Part shown: piece by piece, positions 7,498 through 16,120 of the stretch | Layout: every line of letters starts with the position of its first letter | How positions within the stretch are numbered: position 1 is the first letter of the stretch | Assembly (NCBI RefSeq): GCF_001940525.2 | Contig: NZ_CP019437.1 | Location: 1,400,501-1,464,500 of the forward strand | Direction: 5' to 3' | Length of the DNA: 64,000 nt | Source: Thioclava nitratireducens | GTDB taxonomy: Bacteria; Pseudomonadota; Alphaproteobacteria; Rhodobacterales; Rhodobacteraceae | Notes under the pieces: generated by a model | Told to the model about the DNA's origin: nothing | Seen by the model: the letters and a program-made list of their open reading frames with translations, nothing else | The model's database searches: none | Position numbers and translations under genes: made by a program

Positions 7498-9077
7498 ATG
7501 GACCTTCTCGACGACGAAAACGGCTCGAACGCGCATGACTACACGGTCTCCGAGATCTCGGGGCGGTGAAGCGGGTGATCGAGGGGGAATTCGGCCGCGT
7601 CCGGGTGCGCGGCGAAGTAGGCCGTGTCTCGACGCCGCGCTCGGGCCATATGTATTTCGACCTAAAGGACGACCGCTCGGTGATCGCTGCCGTCAGTTGG
7701 AAGGGGCAGGTGGCGAAAATGCAGGTCCGCCCAGAGGAGGGCATGGAGGTCATCGCCACGGGCCGGATGACGACCTTCGCGGGCCAATCCAAATACCAGT
7801 TGATCGTCGACAATGTCGAGCCGGCGGGCGCAGGCGCGCTGATGGCGATGCTGGAGGCGCGGCGCAAGGCGCTGGCCGCCGAGGGGCTGTTCGATGCGGG
7901 CCGCAAGAAGCCGATCCCGTGGCTGCCGCGGGTGATCGGGGTGGTGACCTCGCCCTCGGGGGCGGTGATCCGCGACATCCTGCACCGCCTCGCTGACCGC
8001 TTCCCGCGCCATGTGCTGATCTGGCCGGTGGCGGTTCAGGGGCAGGCTTGCGCTCCGGAAGTGGCACGCGCGGTGCGGGGCTTCAACGCGCTGGCGCCGG
8101 GCGGGAAAATCCCGCGCCCCGATCTGATCATCGTCGCGCGCGGCGGCGGCTCGATCGAAGACCTCTGGGGCTTCAACGAAGAGGCCGTGGTCCGCGCCGT
8201 GGCCGAAAGCGACATCCCGGTGATTTCGGCGGTGGGCCACGAGACCGATACGACGCTTGTGGATCACGCCGCCGACCGGCGCGCGCCCACGCCCACCGCC
8301 GCAGCTGAGATGGCGGTGCCGGTGCGCGCCGAACTGGCCGCCTGGCTGTCGGAGGCGCAGACGCGGATGATGCGGGGGGCGCGTGGGCGGCTCGATCAGC
8401 GGGGCCAGCGACTGCGCGATCTGGCCCGTGGTCTGGGCCGTCCCGAGGCGCTGACGCAACCGGCGAGGCAAAGCTTCGATCTCTGGGCCGAGCGGCTGGG
8501 GCCTGCGCTGCGCACGCTGGTTCTGCGCAAGAATACCCGTTTCGCGCCGCTGGCTGCGCAAATCTCGCCGAACCTGCTTCGGCGCTTCATCCGGGATCGG
8601 TCGCGGGAGATCGACGGACTGTCGGCGCGGCTCGCTCCGGCACCTGCGGCGCGGATGCGGCGCGCCAAGCAAGATCACACGCAGCTTGCGCGGCGGTTGG
8701 ATGCGGCGCGGGTGCGGATGATCGGCGATGCGCAAAGGCGCAACCGCGAAGGGGCGGAGCGGCTGACGGGACTGGAAACCCGGCTGGAGCGCTGCCTGCC
8801 CGTACGGATCGAAGCGCAGCGCGAACGGCTCGAGCGGCTCGACCGGATGCGCCAGACGCTGGGCTATCGAGAGACGCTCAAGCGTGGTTATGCGGTGGTG
8901 CGCGGGCCCGACGGCGTGGTGACGTCGCAGGTGGTGGCGGAGAAACAGTCCGGTCTCGAGATCGAGTTCGCCGATGGCAAGCTCGCGGTCATTCCGGGCG
9001 GTGGCGGCAGTGCGACGCCGCCGAAGCCGAAGAAGAAAAAGCCCGATCCGGGACCGTCTCAGGGTAGCCTGTTCTGA
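7498..9077 (+). CDS. xseA: exodeoxyribonuclease VII large subunit, apparent frameshift near codon 22
   Basis: XseA with XseB degrades single-stranded DNA. From 7566 the frame runs 503 codons and holds the OB-fold (RVRGEVGRVSTPRSGHMYFD) and the catalytic region with ARGGGSIEDLW and SAVGHETDTTLVDHAADRRA. The conserved N-terminus, MDLLDD...YTVSEISG, starts at ATG 7498 but in another frame and meets a stop at 7567-7569. Inserting one G into the run GGGG at 7560-7563 would fuse both parts into ISGAVKRVIEGEFG, the normal family sequence. Either the sequence lacks one G or the gene is broken; a GTG at 7566 would give a protein lacking the first segment of the OB-fold. The C-terminus ends in a Lys/Pro-rich tail. 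Confidence 0.88.
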
Positions 9078-9080
9078 AAC

Positions 9081-9488
9081 CTATACGCCGACGTCCGGCC
9101 CCTGACAGATCAGCGGGTCGTGGCTTTCCGACAGGCTCACCAGTGGTTCCTGCGAGGGATCGCCCTTGAACTGCGCGACCAGCCCCTTCGCCGTGTCATA
9201 GAAGGTCCAGCATTGCAGCGGCGCGTATTCGCCGTAATCGAAGCAGATATACTGCCCGTCCTGATACCAGTCACCTTCCTTGCATTCGCTTTCGGTGAAG
9301 GCCCAGATCACCTTGTGGCCGGGCTTGTATTGCTCGGACCCGTAGGGCTGGCCGAAGACCGAATAGGTGATGGTGCGCCCGACGGTGCGCTGATCGAACT
9401 GCTCTGCATTGAGAGGCGGACCGAGCGGGTCGGCCGCAGCTGACAGGTTCGGCGCGAGGGCCAGCATCAGGATCAGTATCGGCCGCAT
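9081..9488 (-). CDS. secreted protein of unknown function
   Basis: A 135-residue protein with a signal peptide (MRPILILMLALAPNLSAAA). The mature domain has four cysteines in CKEGDWYQDGQYICFDYG, LQCW and LICQG, and several tryptophans, suggesting a compact disulfide-bonded periplasmic domain. Tyr/Gly/Asp-rich wording such as YSVFGQPYGSEQY and WAFTES is typical of small hypothetical exported proteins of Rhodobacteraceae. The ATG at 9488 is preferred because the signal peptide then starts normally. It lies 56 bases downstream of the AlkB-type gene on the same strand and converges with xseA with three bases between stops. No function can be assigned. Confidence 0.72.
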   Translation of the reverse strand: MRPILILMLALAPNLSAAADPLGPPLNAEQFDQRTVGRTITYSVFGQPYGSEQYKPGHKVIWAFTESECKEGDWYQDGQYICFDYGEYAPLQCWTFYDTAKGLVAQFKGDPSQEPLVSLSESHDPLICQGPDVGV

Positions 9489-9544
9489 CGAGGGAGGCTC
9501 CGGCTGTTGCATTGATCCAACCTGCCAGATCGCGGCCCGCTTGC

Positions 9545-10777
9545 CTAGCGCGCGCTCGCCCCTTCGGCGCCGCGTGGCTCGTCCTGCTGCAGCGCCTTCA
9601 CGCGCTTGTCCATGACGCGGCGCCAGAGCGGCGGGAACAGCGCCAGCGCCGCCATCGCGGGTAGGCTGCGCGGCAGGACGGGCCGTTGCGGCTCGGTCAG
9701 ATCGCCAAGCCGAAGGGCGGGATATTCCCGCGCCGGATGCGCATGGTGATCCGAGTGGCGCGGCGCGTTGAGCATCCACAGCGAGGTGATCGGCGCGGGC
9801 GCGTCCCAGCTGTGATGCGCATCGACCGGATCGAAGCTGCCATCGCCCCGCCGCCGCCGCGACAACCCGTAATGCTGGACGTAATCGGCGAGCAGGATCT
9901 GCAGCTGCGCATAGGCGCAGAGCAGGATATAGGCCACCACGCCCTCGGCCCCGAAGAGCAGTCCGAACAGCACCGCGAACCACAGCCCGCCCAGCAGATA
10001 GGACGGGTAGGGGCCGAGCCGCGCGATCCTCGCCTTGATCTGCGCGCTCAGCGGTGCTTTCGGATCGATCGCGGGCAGGCGGGCGAAGCGGTTGCGCTCC
10101 ATCTCGTAGCCGCCGACGAAGCTGCCGATCCAGGCCCGGGGCGCAAAGGACCAGAAGCCCTCGCCAAGCTGTGCCGAGTTCGGATCGTCCGGCGTAGCGA
10201 CGAAACGGTGATGGACCAGCCGATGCGCCGAGGTGTGATGGCCGAAGAGCAGCGAGATATAGACCCATTTGCCCAGCAGAAACAGCCGTTTGTCCGGCCG
10301 GTGGATCAGCTCGTGCGCGTTGGAATTCGACACCTGTCCGAAGAACAGCCCGAAGGCCAGCCAGACCGCGATCCAGCTCGGGCCCTCCAGCATCGAATGC
10401 CCTGACATCGCCGCCACGCCGAGCACGAGCAGCACGAAATGCACCACCGCCAGCGTCGTCGACAGCGCATCGGCCGCCGGGAATTCCGAGCCTTCCGGCG
10501 CATCTGGAGAGGGATGCTTCAGTGCCTCGTCGAGGAGGAACATGCACAGCGCGATCCAGACCAGCGCCGCCCAGGCCGCGAGCCCGCCGAAGACGCCCGC
10601 CACCAGCAAAAGCGGCACCGGCAGAAGCGTCACGACCGCGAAGCTGTCGACGCCCGGGATCTCGCGCGAGAGCCGCAGCAGATTTGCAAACGCACCGCGA
10701 AGGCGGCGCTTGCGCGTCGGGTCATTGCCTTGGGTCACGTGCTGCGGGTCCGGTTCGCTCGACATGGAAAGTTCCAT
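9545..10777 (-). CDS. AlkB-type alkane/fatty-acyl monooxygenase (integral membrane di-iron)
   Basis: A 410-residue membrane protein with about six hydrophobic helices. The histidine boxes of membrane di-iron hydroxylases are complete: HELIHR near residue 165, HHTSAHRLVHHR near residue 185, YVQHYGL near residue 300 and RHSDHHAHP near residue 345; the last two are marks of the AlkB branch rather than plain desaturases. Members hydroxylate the terminal carbon of alkanes with electrons from rubredoxin; a gene for rubredoxin is not adjacent, so substrate and partner stay open. An ATG five codons further in (10765) is an alternative start. Divergent from the YhhN gene. Confidence 0.88.
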   Translation of the reverse strand: MELSMSSEPDPQHVTQGNDPTRKRRLRGAFANLLRLSREIPGVDSFAVVTLLPVPLLLVAGVFGGLAAWAALVWIALCMFLLDEALKHPSPDAPEGSEFPAADALSTTLAVVHFVLLVLGVAAMSGHSMLEGPSWIAVWLAFGLFFGQVSNSNAHELIHRPDKRLFLLGKWVYISLLFGHHTSAHRLVHHRFVATPDDPNSAQLGEGFWSFAPRAWIGSFVGGYEMERNRFARLPAIDPKAPLSAQIKARIARLGPYPSYLLGGLWFAVLFGLLFGAEGVVAYILLCAYAQLQILLADYVQHYGLSRRRRGDGSFDPVDAHHSWDAPAPITSLWMLNAPRHSDHHAHPAREYPALRLGDLTEPQRPVLPRSLPAMAALALFPPLWRRVMDKRVKALQQDEPRGAEGASAR

Positions 10778-10860
10778 CGTTTTGCGCCATTCTTTCGGCG
10801 ATTTCGACCATTTTGTGACTCAGCTTGCGGGGGCGGGGCTTTTCTGCGCCAGATGTGGCG

Positions 10861-11499
10861 ATGATGTCCGCAGCTCCGATCAGCCTCGTTATCGCCGCCG
10901 TCTTCGCGGCAATCTACCTCGTACGCCATGCGGGGGCGGGGGAAAGCAGCGCGAAAACCCTCGTGAAGACCGCCTCCGTCGTAGCGCTGATCCCGATGGC
11001 GGCCGCCCTGGGCGCGCCGCTTGCGATCCTCGCGGGGCTCGCCCTTGGTGCAGCGGGCGACTTCGCCCTGTCGCGCTCTGGCCAGCGCGCCTTCCTGATC
11101 GGCATGGCAGCCTTTGCGGCGGGGCATCTGGCCTATCTGATCGGCTTTCTCGAGATGGGCGCGCGGCCCTCGGCATGGACCATCCCTCTCATCGCCCTGG
11201 GGCTCTCGGCGGAGTTCTGGCTCATGCCGCGGACGGGCGGGCTGTGCTGGCCGGTGCGGGCCTACATCTGGATCATCGTCGCGATGGCGGCGGTGGCGAT
11301 GGGCCTGCCCGCGGGCTATCTGCTGGTGATCCTGGGTAGCCTCGCCTTCGTGCTTTCCGACCTGATCCTCGCGCTGGAGATGTTCGTGCTGCACGACGCC
11401 GGACGTAAGCGGATCGCGGCGCGCGCGCTCTGGATGCTCTACTGGGGCGGTCAGGCGCTGATCGGCTGGGGCGCGGGATCGGGTTTTGCCGGGGGATAA
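10861..11499 (+). CDS. YhhN/TMEM86 family membrane protein (lysoplasmalogenase-like)
   Basis: A 212-residue protein with about eight hydrophobic helices. The family signatures GAAGDFALS near residue 63 and GSLAFVLSDLILA near residue 160 carry the conserved aspartates expected for the intramembrane hydrolase core. Animal TMEM86 members hydrolyse lysoplasmalogen; bacterial YhhN proteins are largely untested. Of the two adjacent ATG codons at 10861 and 10864 the first was taken. The divergent AlkB-type gene starts 83 bases away; a shared regulatory region is possible. Confidence 0.85.
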   Translation: MMSAAPISLVIAAVFAAIYLVRHAGAGESSAKTLVKTASVVALIPMAAALGAPLAILAGLALGAAGDFALSRSGQRAFLIGMAAFAAGHLAYLIGFLEMGARPSAWTIPLIALGLSAEFWLMPRTGGLCWPVRAYIWIIVAMAAVAMGLPAGYLLVILGSLAFVLSDLILALEMFVLHDAGRKRIAARALWMLYWGGQALIGWGAGSGFAGG

Positions 11500-11554
11500 G
11501 CCTTCCATCCAGGACTGCGATGAACTAGGTGGAGCGTAAGGAAAGGCCTGATCC

Positions 11555-12817
11555 ATGTCGTTTTTCAAAAAGCTCAAATCGCGTCTGACGCGTTCTTCCT
11601 CAAAGCTCGAGCAGGGGCTCGAGGATATCGTCGCCGAGAATGCCTCCAGTGAAGACGAGGTCGCCGAGACGCCGGAACCTTCGGCGCCCGCGACGCCCGC
11701 AGAGACCTCCCCCGAGGCCGCGCCGCGGAGCCGTGCCGAACCGGGGCCGGAGCCCGAACCCGAGCCCCGGCATGATGAGACGATCAACCTCCCCGATCCC
11801 ACGCCGCCCGCACCCGGCTACGTGCCCGCGCCGGTGACCGAACCGGTCGAAGAGGAACACGCGCAGATCGCAAAGGCCCCGCTCGACGTCGAGCCCGCGC
11901 CCGAGCGTCCAAACCCCGAGCCGAAGAAGCCGAGCCTTCTGGGCCGCATCTTCGGCGGCGGAGAGGCGAAACCCGCCGAGCCGCGCCGTGTCCTCGATGA
12001 CGAGATGCTGGAAAGCCTCGAAGAGCTGCTCATCGCCTCAGACATGGGCGTCGACACCGCGCTGCGCGTCTCGGCAAACCTTGCCGAGGGGCGGATGGGT
12101 CGCAAGCTCTCGGTTTCCGAGATCAAGGGGCTTCTGGCCCAAGAGGTCGCCCGGATCATGGAGCCGGTCGCGAAACCTCTGCCGCTTTACCCCAAGAAGC
12201 CGCAGGTCGTGCTGGTGGTGGGCGTCAACGGGTCGGGCAAGACCACGACGATCGGCAAGCTCGCCTCACAATTCCGCGCAGCCGGCAAGCAGGTCGTGAT
12301 CGCGGCGGGCGACACGTTCCGCGCAGCCGCCGTCGAACAGCTGCAGGTCTGGGGCGATCGCGCCGGCGTGCCGGTCCTGACCGCGCCCGAAGGTTCCGAC
12401 CCGGCTTCGCTTGCCTATGACGCGATGAAGAAGGCCGAGGCCGAGGGGGCGGACCTTCTGATGATCGACACGGCTGGCCGGTTGCAGAACCGCGCCGATC
12501 TGATGGAGGAGCTGGCGAAAATCGTCCGCGTGATCCGCAAGGTCGACGAGACCGCGCCGCATAACACGCTTCTCGTGCTCGATGCGACGACGGGGCAGAA
12601 CGCGCTGCAGCAGGTCGATGTCTTCCGCAAGATCTCGAACGTGTCGGGGCTGGTGATGACCAAGCTCGACGGCACTGCGAAAGGCGGCGTGCTGGTCGCG
12701 CTGGCCGACAAGTTCGGCCTGCCGATCCACGCGATCGGGGTGGGAGAGCAGCTCGACGATCTGGCGCCCTTCGATCCGGAGGAATTCGCGCAGGCCCTTG
12801 TGGGCCTCGAAGACTGA
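11555..12817 (+). CDS. ftsY: signal recognition particle receptor
   Basis: FtsY docks SRP-ribosome complexes at the SecYEG translocon. This 420-residue form starts with a basic, amphipathic membrane-targeting helix (SFFKKLKSRLTRSSS), followed by an acidic, proline-rich A domain to about residue 130. The NG GTPase domain follows, with G1 GVNGSGKTTTIGKLA near residue 222, DTFRAAAVEQL, G3 DTAGRLQNR, and G4 TKLDGTAKGG. It is followed by an inverted pair of the dispersed element rather than by a classical terminator. Confidence 0.97.
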   Translation: MSFFKKLKSRLTRSSSKLEQGLEDIVAENASSEDEVAETPEPSAPATPAETSPEAAPRSRAEPGPEPEPEPRHDETINLPDPTPPAPGYVPAPVTEPVEEEHAQIAKAPLDVEPAPERPNPEPKKPSLLGRIFGGGEAKPAEPRRVLDDEMLESLEELLIASDMGVDTALRVSANLAEGRMGRKLSVSEIKGLLAQEVARIMEPVAKPLPLYPKKPQVVLVVGVNGSGKTTTIGKLASQFRAAGKQVVIAAGDTFRAAAVEQLQVWGDRAGVPVLTAPEGSDPASLAYDAMKKAEAEGADLLMIDTAGRLQNRADLMEELAKIVRVIRKVDETAPHNTLLVLDATTGQNALQQVDVFRKISNVSGLVMTKLDGTAKGGVLVALADKFGLPIHAIGVGEQLDDLAPFDPEEFAQALVGLED

Positions 12818-12825
12818 ACCCGCGA

Positions 12826-12888
12826 TTGGGGGCGCCGCCCCCCGCGCTTGCGAGCGCCCCCCGGGATATTTGTGCAAGCCCGAAGAGA
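12826..12888 (+). repeat. dispersed CCCGGGATATTT element, copy 3
   Basis: Begins nine bases after the ftsY stop with GGGGGCGCCGCCCCCC, continues with the core CCCCCCGGGATATTT (12857-12871) and the tail GCAAGCCCGAAGAG. The GC-rich stem could end ftsY transcription. Paired with an inverted copy 4. Confidence 0.75.
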
Positions 12889-12900
12889 GCCCTGCGCCTT

Positions 12901-12970
12901 TCCTCTTCCCCTTGGTCGAAATATCCCGGGGGTGAATGGCCCTGAGGCCAGAGGGGGCAGCGCCCCCTAG
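12901..12970 (-). repeat. dispersed CCCGGGATATTT element, copy 4 (inverted)
   Basis: Read on the minus strand: AGGGGGCGCTGCCCCC stem, then a small GGCC hairpin, core CCCCCGGGATATTT and tail CGACCAAGGGGAAGAGG. It faces copy 3 with only 12 bases between the arms, giving a tighter inverted pair than at 5.9-6.1 kb. Confidence 0.75.
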
Positions 12971-12996
12971 CGCCCGAGATCACGAAGGACTTCCCC

Positions 12997-13899
12997 TTGA
13001 GCGACTGGATCATCTCTGTCTCGGGCACCGAGACCGGCAAGCACCTCGCGCTGGGCCTCGCGCTGCTCGCGGCCTTTCTGCACGCGCTGTTCGGGGCGTT
13101 GCAGAAGGGGCGGCACGACCCGTGGCTCAGCCGCGCCGCGATCGATGCGAGCTACGGGATCATCGCGGCCCCTTTCGCGCTCTTCGTGGTGCCGTGGCCC
13201 GAGCCCTACATGTGGCCGATCTTCGTGGGCGTGTTCTTCATCCATGTCGGCTACAAGCTGCTGCAGGCGGCCTGCTACCAGCGTGGGGCCTATACGGTGG
13301 TCTACCCGGTCGTGCGTGGTACCGGGCCGCTTTTCGCGGTGATCGGGGCGGGGATTATCTTCGGAGAGCATTTCACGATCGGCCAATGGGCCGGGGTGGC
13401 CACGCTTCTTGCCGGGATCTACGGTCTTGCGATCTACAACCTGCGCAATGTGACGGTCGATCGAGAGACGATGGTGCCGGCGCTGATGCTCGCCGTGGCG
13501 ACCGGTGCCTTCGTCGCGCTCTACACCACCTATGACGCCTATGGCATCCGGGCGACCGCCGATCCCTTCACCTTCCTGGCGTGGTTCTTCTTCATCGACG
13601 GCTGGTTCATGCCGATCTTCACCGCGCGGCGCTGGACGAAGCTGCCGAGTTCGGAAATGGTGCCGCTCATCAAGAGGGGTGTTATCGGCGCGATTGTTGC
13701 TTATTTCTCCTTTGGCTCGATCATGTTGGCGACACGGCTCGACAAGGTGGGCGAGGCGGCGGTGCTGCGCGAGACCTCGACGGTCTTCGCAGCCCTCATC
13801 GGCTGGCTCGTGCTGGGCGAGAAAGTTGGGCCGCGGCGTACGGCCCTGATGGCGCTGATCGCGGCGGGGGCCGTGATCGTTGAGATAGCAGGCAGGTAA
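12997..13899 (+). CDS. DMT superfamily (EamA-type) transporter
   Basis: A 300-residue inner membrane protein with ten hydrophobic helices in two EamA halves; the second half ends with the typical FAALIGWLVLGEKVGPRR followed by a last helix. Such proteins export or exchange small metabolites; the substrate cannot be read from sequence. The TTG at 12997 was chosen because AAGGA lies eight bases before it and no ATG gives a full first helix. It is followed after six bases by yciB on the same strand, so the two are probably co-transcribed. Confidence 0.85.
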   Translation: MSDWIISVSGTETGKHLALGLALLAAFLHALFGALQKGRHDPWLSRAAIDASYGIIAAPFALFVVPWPEPYMWPIFVGVFFIHVGYKLLQAACYQRGAYTVVYPVVRGTGPLFAVIGAGIIFGEHFTIGQWAGVATLLAGIYGLAIYNLRNVTVDRETMVPALMLAVATGAFVALYTTYDAYGIRATADPFTFLAWFFFIDGWFMPIFTARRWTKLPSSEMVPLIKRGVIGAIVAYFSFGSIMLATRLDKVGEAAVLRETSTVFAALIGWLVLGEKVGPRRTALMALIAAGAVIVEIAGR

Positions 13900-13905
13900 A
13901 GGCAG

Positions 13906-14523
13906 ATGGCAGAGAAAAAGATTTCCCCGTGGGTGAAAGCGGCGCTCGACTGGGGGCCGCTCATCGTCTTCTTCGTCGCCTTCAACCGGCTCAAGGACGG
14001 CACCTACGCGATCCTCGGCACCGACTATTCGGGCTTCGTCGTGGCCACCGCGCTGTTCATCCCGTTGATCGCCGCCTCGACGCTGATCCTGTGGGCCTTG
14101 ACGCGCAAGATCTCGGCGATGCAGATCGCGACGCTGGTTCTGGTGCTGATTTTCGGCGGGCTATCGGTCTGGCTGAACGATCCGACCTTCTTCAAGATGA
14201 AGCCGACCATCATCTATCTGCTCTTCGCGGGTATTCTCGGGGCGGGGCTGATCCGCGGCAAGGCGTGGTTGCAGCTGGTGATGAACGAGGCGATCCCGAT
14301 GGCGCATGAGGGCTGGATGATCCTGACCAAGCGCTTCGTGGGGCTGTTCCTCGCGCTCGCGGTGGCCAACGAGATCGTCTGGCGCACGATGTCGGACGAG
14401 ATCTGGGTCGATTTCAAGACTTTCGGCCTGCCGATCATCCTGATCGTCTTCATCATGTCGCAGACCAAGCTTTTCGAGCGCCACGGCATCGAAAAGGAAG
14501 AGGGGGACGAGGCGGAGAAGTAA
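13906..14523 (+). CDS. yciB: inner membrane-spanning protein YciB (septation protein A family)
   Basis: A 205-residue protein with five or six membrane helices. The N-terminal block KAALDWGPLIVFFVAF and the central WLNDPTFFKMKPTIIYLLFA are signatures of YciB/IspZ. In enterobacteria and Shigella the family affects envelope synthesis and septation, probably through contacts with the elongation and division machineries. The C-terminus is charged and cytoplasmic. It lies six bases behind the DMT transporter gene. Confidence 0.94.
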   Translation: MAEKKISPWVKAALDWGPLIVFFVAFNRLKDGTYAILGTDYSGFVVATALFIPLIAASTLILWALTRKISAMQIATLVLVLIFGGLSVWLNDPTFFKMKPTIIYLLFAGILGAGLIRGKAWLQLVMNEAIPMAHEGWMILTKRFVGLFLALAVANEIVWRTMSDEIWVDFKTFGLPIILIVFIMSQTKLFERHGIEKEEGDEAEK

Positions 14524-14589
14524 CTCCGACCTGTCCGCGCCCGCCGCGATCCGTTACACCTGTCGCGACTGTCAAAGCCGGAGCCTCTC

Positions 14590-15399
14590 ATGAAAATCGC
14601 CACCTTCAACATCAACGGCATCAAGGCGCGCCATCAGGCGCTGGTCGATTGGCTGAAGGAGGCCGAGCCGGACGTGGTCCTGCTGCAGGAGATCAAGTCG
14701 GTCGACGAGGGCTTCCCGTGCGAGCTGTTCGAGGACCTCGGCTACGCGGTCGAGACACATGGGCAGAAAGGTTTCAACGGCGTTGCGATCCTGTCGAAAC
14801 TGCCGCTGGAGGATGTGACGCGGGGGCTGCCCGGCGATGAGGGTGACGAGCAGGCGCGCTGGATCGAGGCGACCGTCGTCGGCGAGAAGGGCGCGGTGCG
14901 GCTCTGTGGCCTCTATCTGCCCAACGGCAACCCGGTGGAACTCGACGATGCGGGGCGACCTGTCGCGGGCGGCAAATACGCCTACAAGCTCGCGTGGATG
15001 GAGCGGATGCAGGCGCGGGCCGAGGCGCTGCTCGAACTGGAGGAGCCCTTCGTGATGGCGGGCGATTACAACATCATCCCGCAGGACGAGGATGCCGCGA
15101 AGCCTGAAGCGTGGCGCGGCGATGCGCTGGCGCTTCCGCAAAGCCGCGAGGCGTTCCGCCGTATCCTCAATCTTGGCTTCACCGAGGCCTTCCGTGCCCG
15201 GGTGCAGGGGCCGGGGCACTACTCGTTCTGGGACTATCAGGCGGGCGCCTGGCAGAAAAACAATGGCATCCGGATCGACCATCTGCTGCTGTCCCCGCAG
15301 GCGGCGGACCTGTTGCGCGATGTCGGCATCGACAAGGAAATCCGCGGCCGCGACAAGCCCTCTGATCACGTTCCGGTCTGGATCACGCTCGACGTCTGA
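14590..15399 (+). CDS. xthA: exodeoxyribonuclease III
   Basis: A 269-residue AP endonuclease and 3'-5' exonuclease of the EEP fold, used in base excision repair. Catalytic positions are visible: Asn7 (TFNINGIK), Glu34 (LLQEIK), the AGDYNIIPQDED block near residue 157, RIDHLLLS near residue 228 and the final histidine, His260, in SDHVPVW. Length is normal. The gene has its own short upstream region after yciB and is followed 76 bases later by an AhpD-like gene. Confidence 0.96.
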   Translation: MKIATFNINGIKARHQALVDWLKEAEPDVVLLQEIKSVDEGFPCELFEDLGYAVETHGQKGFNGVAILSKLPLEDVTRGLPGDEGDEQARWIEATVVGEKGAVRLCGLYLPNGNPVELDDAGRPVAGGKYAYKLAWMERMQARAEALLELEEPFVMAGDYNIIPQDEDAAKPEAWRGDALALPQSREAFRRILNLGFTEAFRARVQGPGHYSFWDYQAGAWQKNNGIRIDHLLLSPQAADLLRDVGIDKEIRGRDKPSDHVPVWITLDV

Positions 15400-15475
15400 T
15401 CGCGATTGCCGCAACGTCATTTCCTCGGCCTCGCCGCGACTGTGCATAGTGGCGGCGAAAGAGAGGAGACCCCAG

Positions 15476-16042
15476 ATGCAAGACCAGATCAGCCGGCACC
15501 CGGTGCCGCAACTCGCCGACATGCCAGAGGATATCCGCACGCGGATCGAGGCGGTTCACGAGAAGGCCGGGTTCATCCCGAACATCTTCCTCGCCCTGGC
15601 GCATCGCCCCGACGAGTTCCGCGCCTTCTTCGCCTATCACGACGCGCTGATGGAGCGGCCTGGCAACCTGACGATCGCCGAGCGCGAGATGATCGTCGTG
15701 GCGACTTCGGCGGCAAATGAGTGCCAGTATTGCGTGATTGCACATGGGGCGATCCTGCGCATCCGCGCCAAGAACCCGCTGATCGCCGATCAGGTCGCGG
15801 TGAATTACCGCAAGTCCGACATCACGCCGCGCCAGCGGGCGATGCTCGATTTCGCGATGAAGGTTAGCCTGCGGGCGCAGGAGGTCGAGGAGGCTGACTA
15901 CGAAGCGCTGCGCGCCCATGGTTTCACCGATGACGATATCTGGGATATCGGCGGGATAACGGCGTTCTTCGGCCTGTCGAACCGGCTGGTGAACATGGCT
16001 TCGATCCCGCCGAACCCCGAGTTCTATGCGATGGGGCGCTGA
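15476..16042 (+). CDS. AhpD-like peroxidase-related protein (carboxymuconolactone decarboxylase fold)
   Basis: A 188-residue protein of the AhpD-like family. The redox motif ECQYCVIAHG gives Cys83, Cys86 and His90, the CxxC-x3-H centre that reduces peroxides or serves as a thiol relay. The rest (ITPRQRAMLDFAMKV, DDDIWDIGGITAFFGLSNR) matches the uncharacterised peroxidase-related subgroup. The ATG at 15476 has GAGAGGAG upstream; the frame is open further upstream but only as a shadow of xthA. Confidence 0.9.
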   Translation: MQDQISRHPVPQLADMPEDIRTRIEAVHEKAGFIPNIFLALAHRPDEFRAFFAYHDALMERPGNLTIAEREMIVVATSAANECQYCVIAHGAILRIRAKNPLIADQVAVNYRKSDITPRQRAMLDFAMKVSLRAQEVEEADYEALRAHGFTDDDIWDIGGITAFFGLSNRLVNMASIPPNPEFYAMGR

Positions 16043-16120
16043 GCGCCTCTGGTCTTCGCCCATCCGCGCGGTCTAGGGTCTGGCAAGATCAGACAGAGGG
16101 CCAGCTAGGAGGAACGCGCG

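Noticed and set aside
7566..9077. xseA starting at GTG 7566 as the true gene
   Set aside because: It would drop the conserved YTVSEISG segment of the OB-fold, which is present just upstream in another frame; a missing G explains it better.
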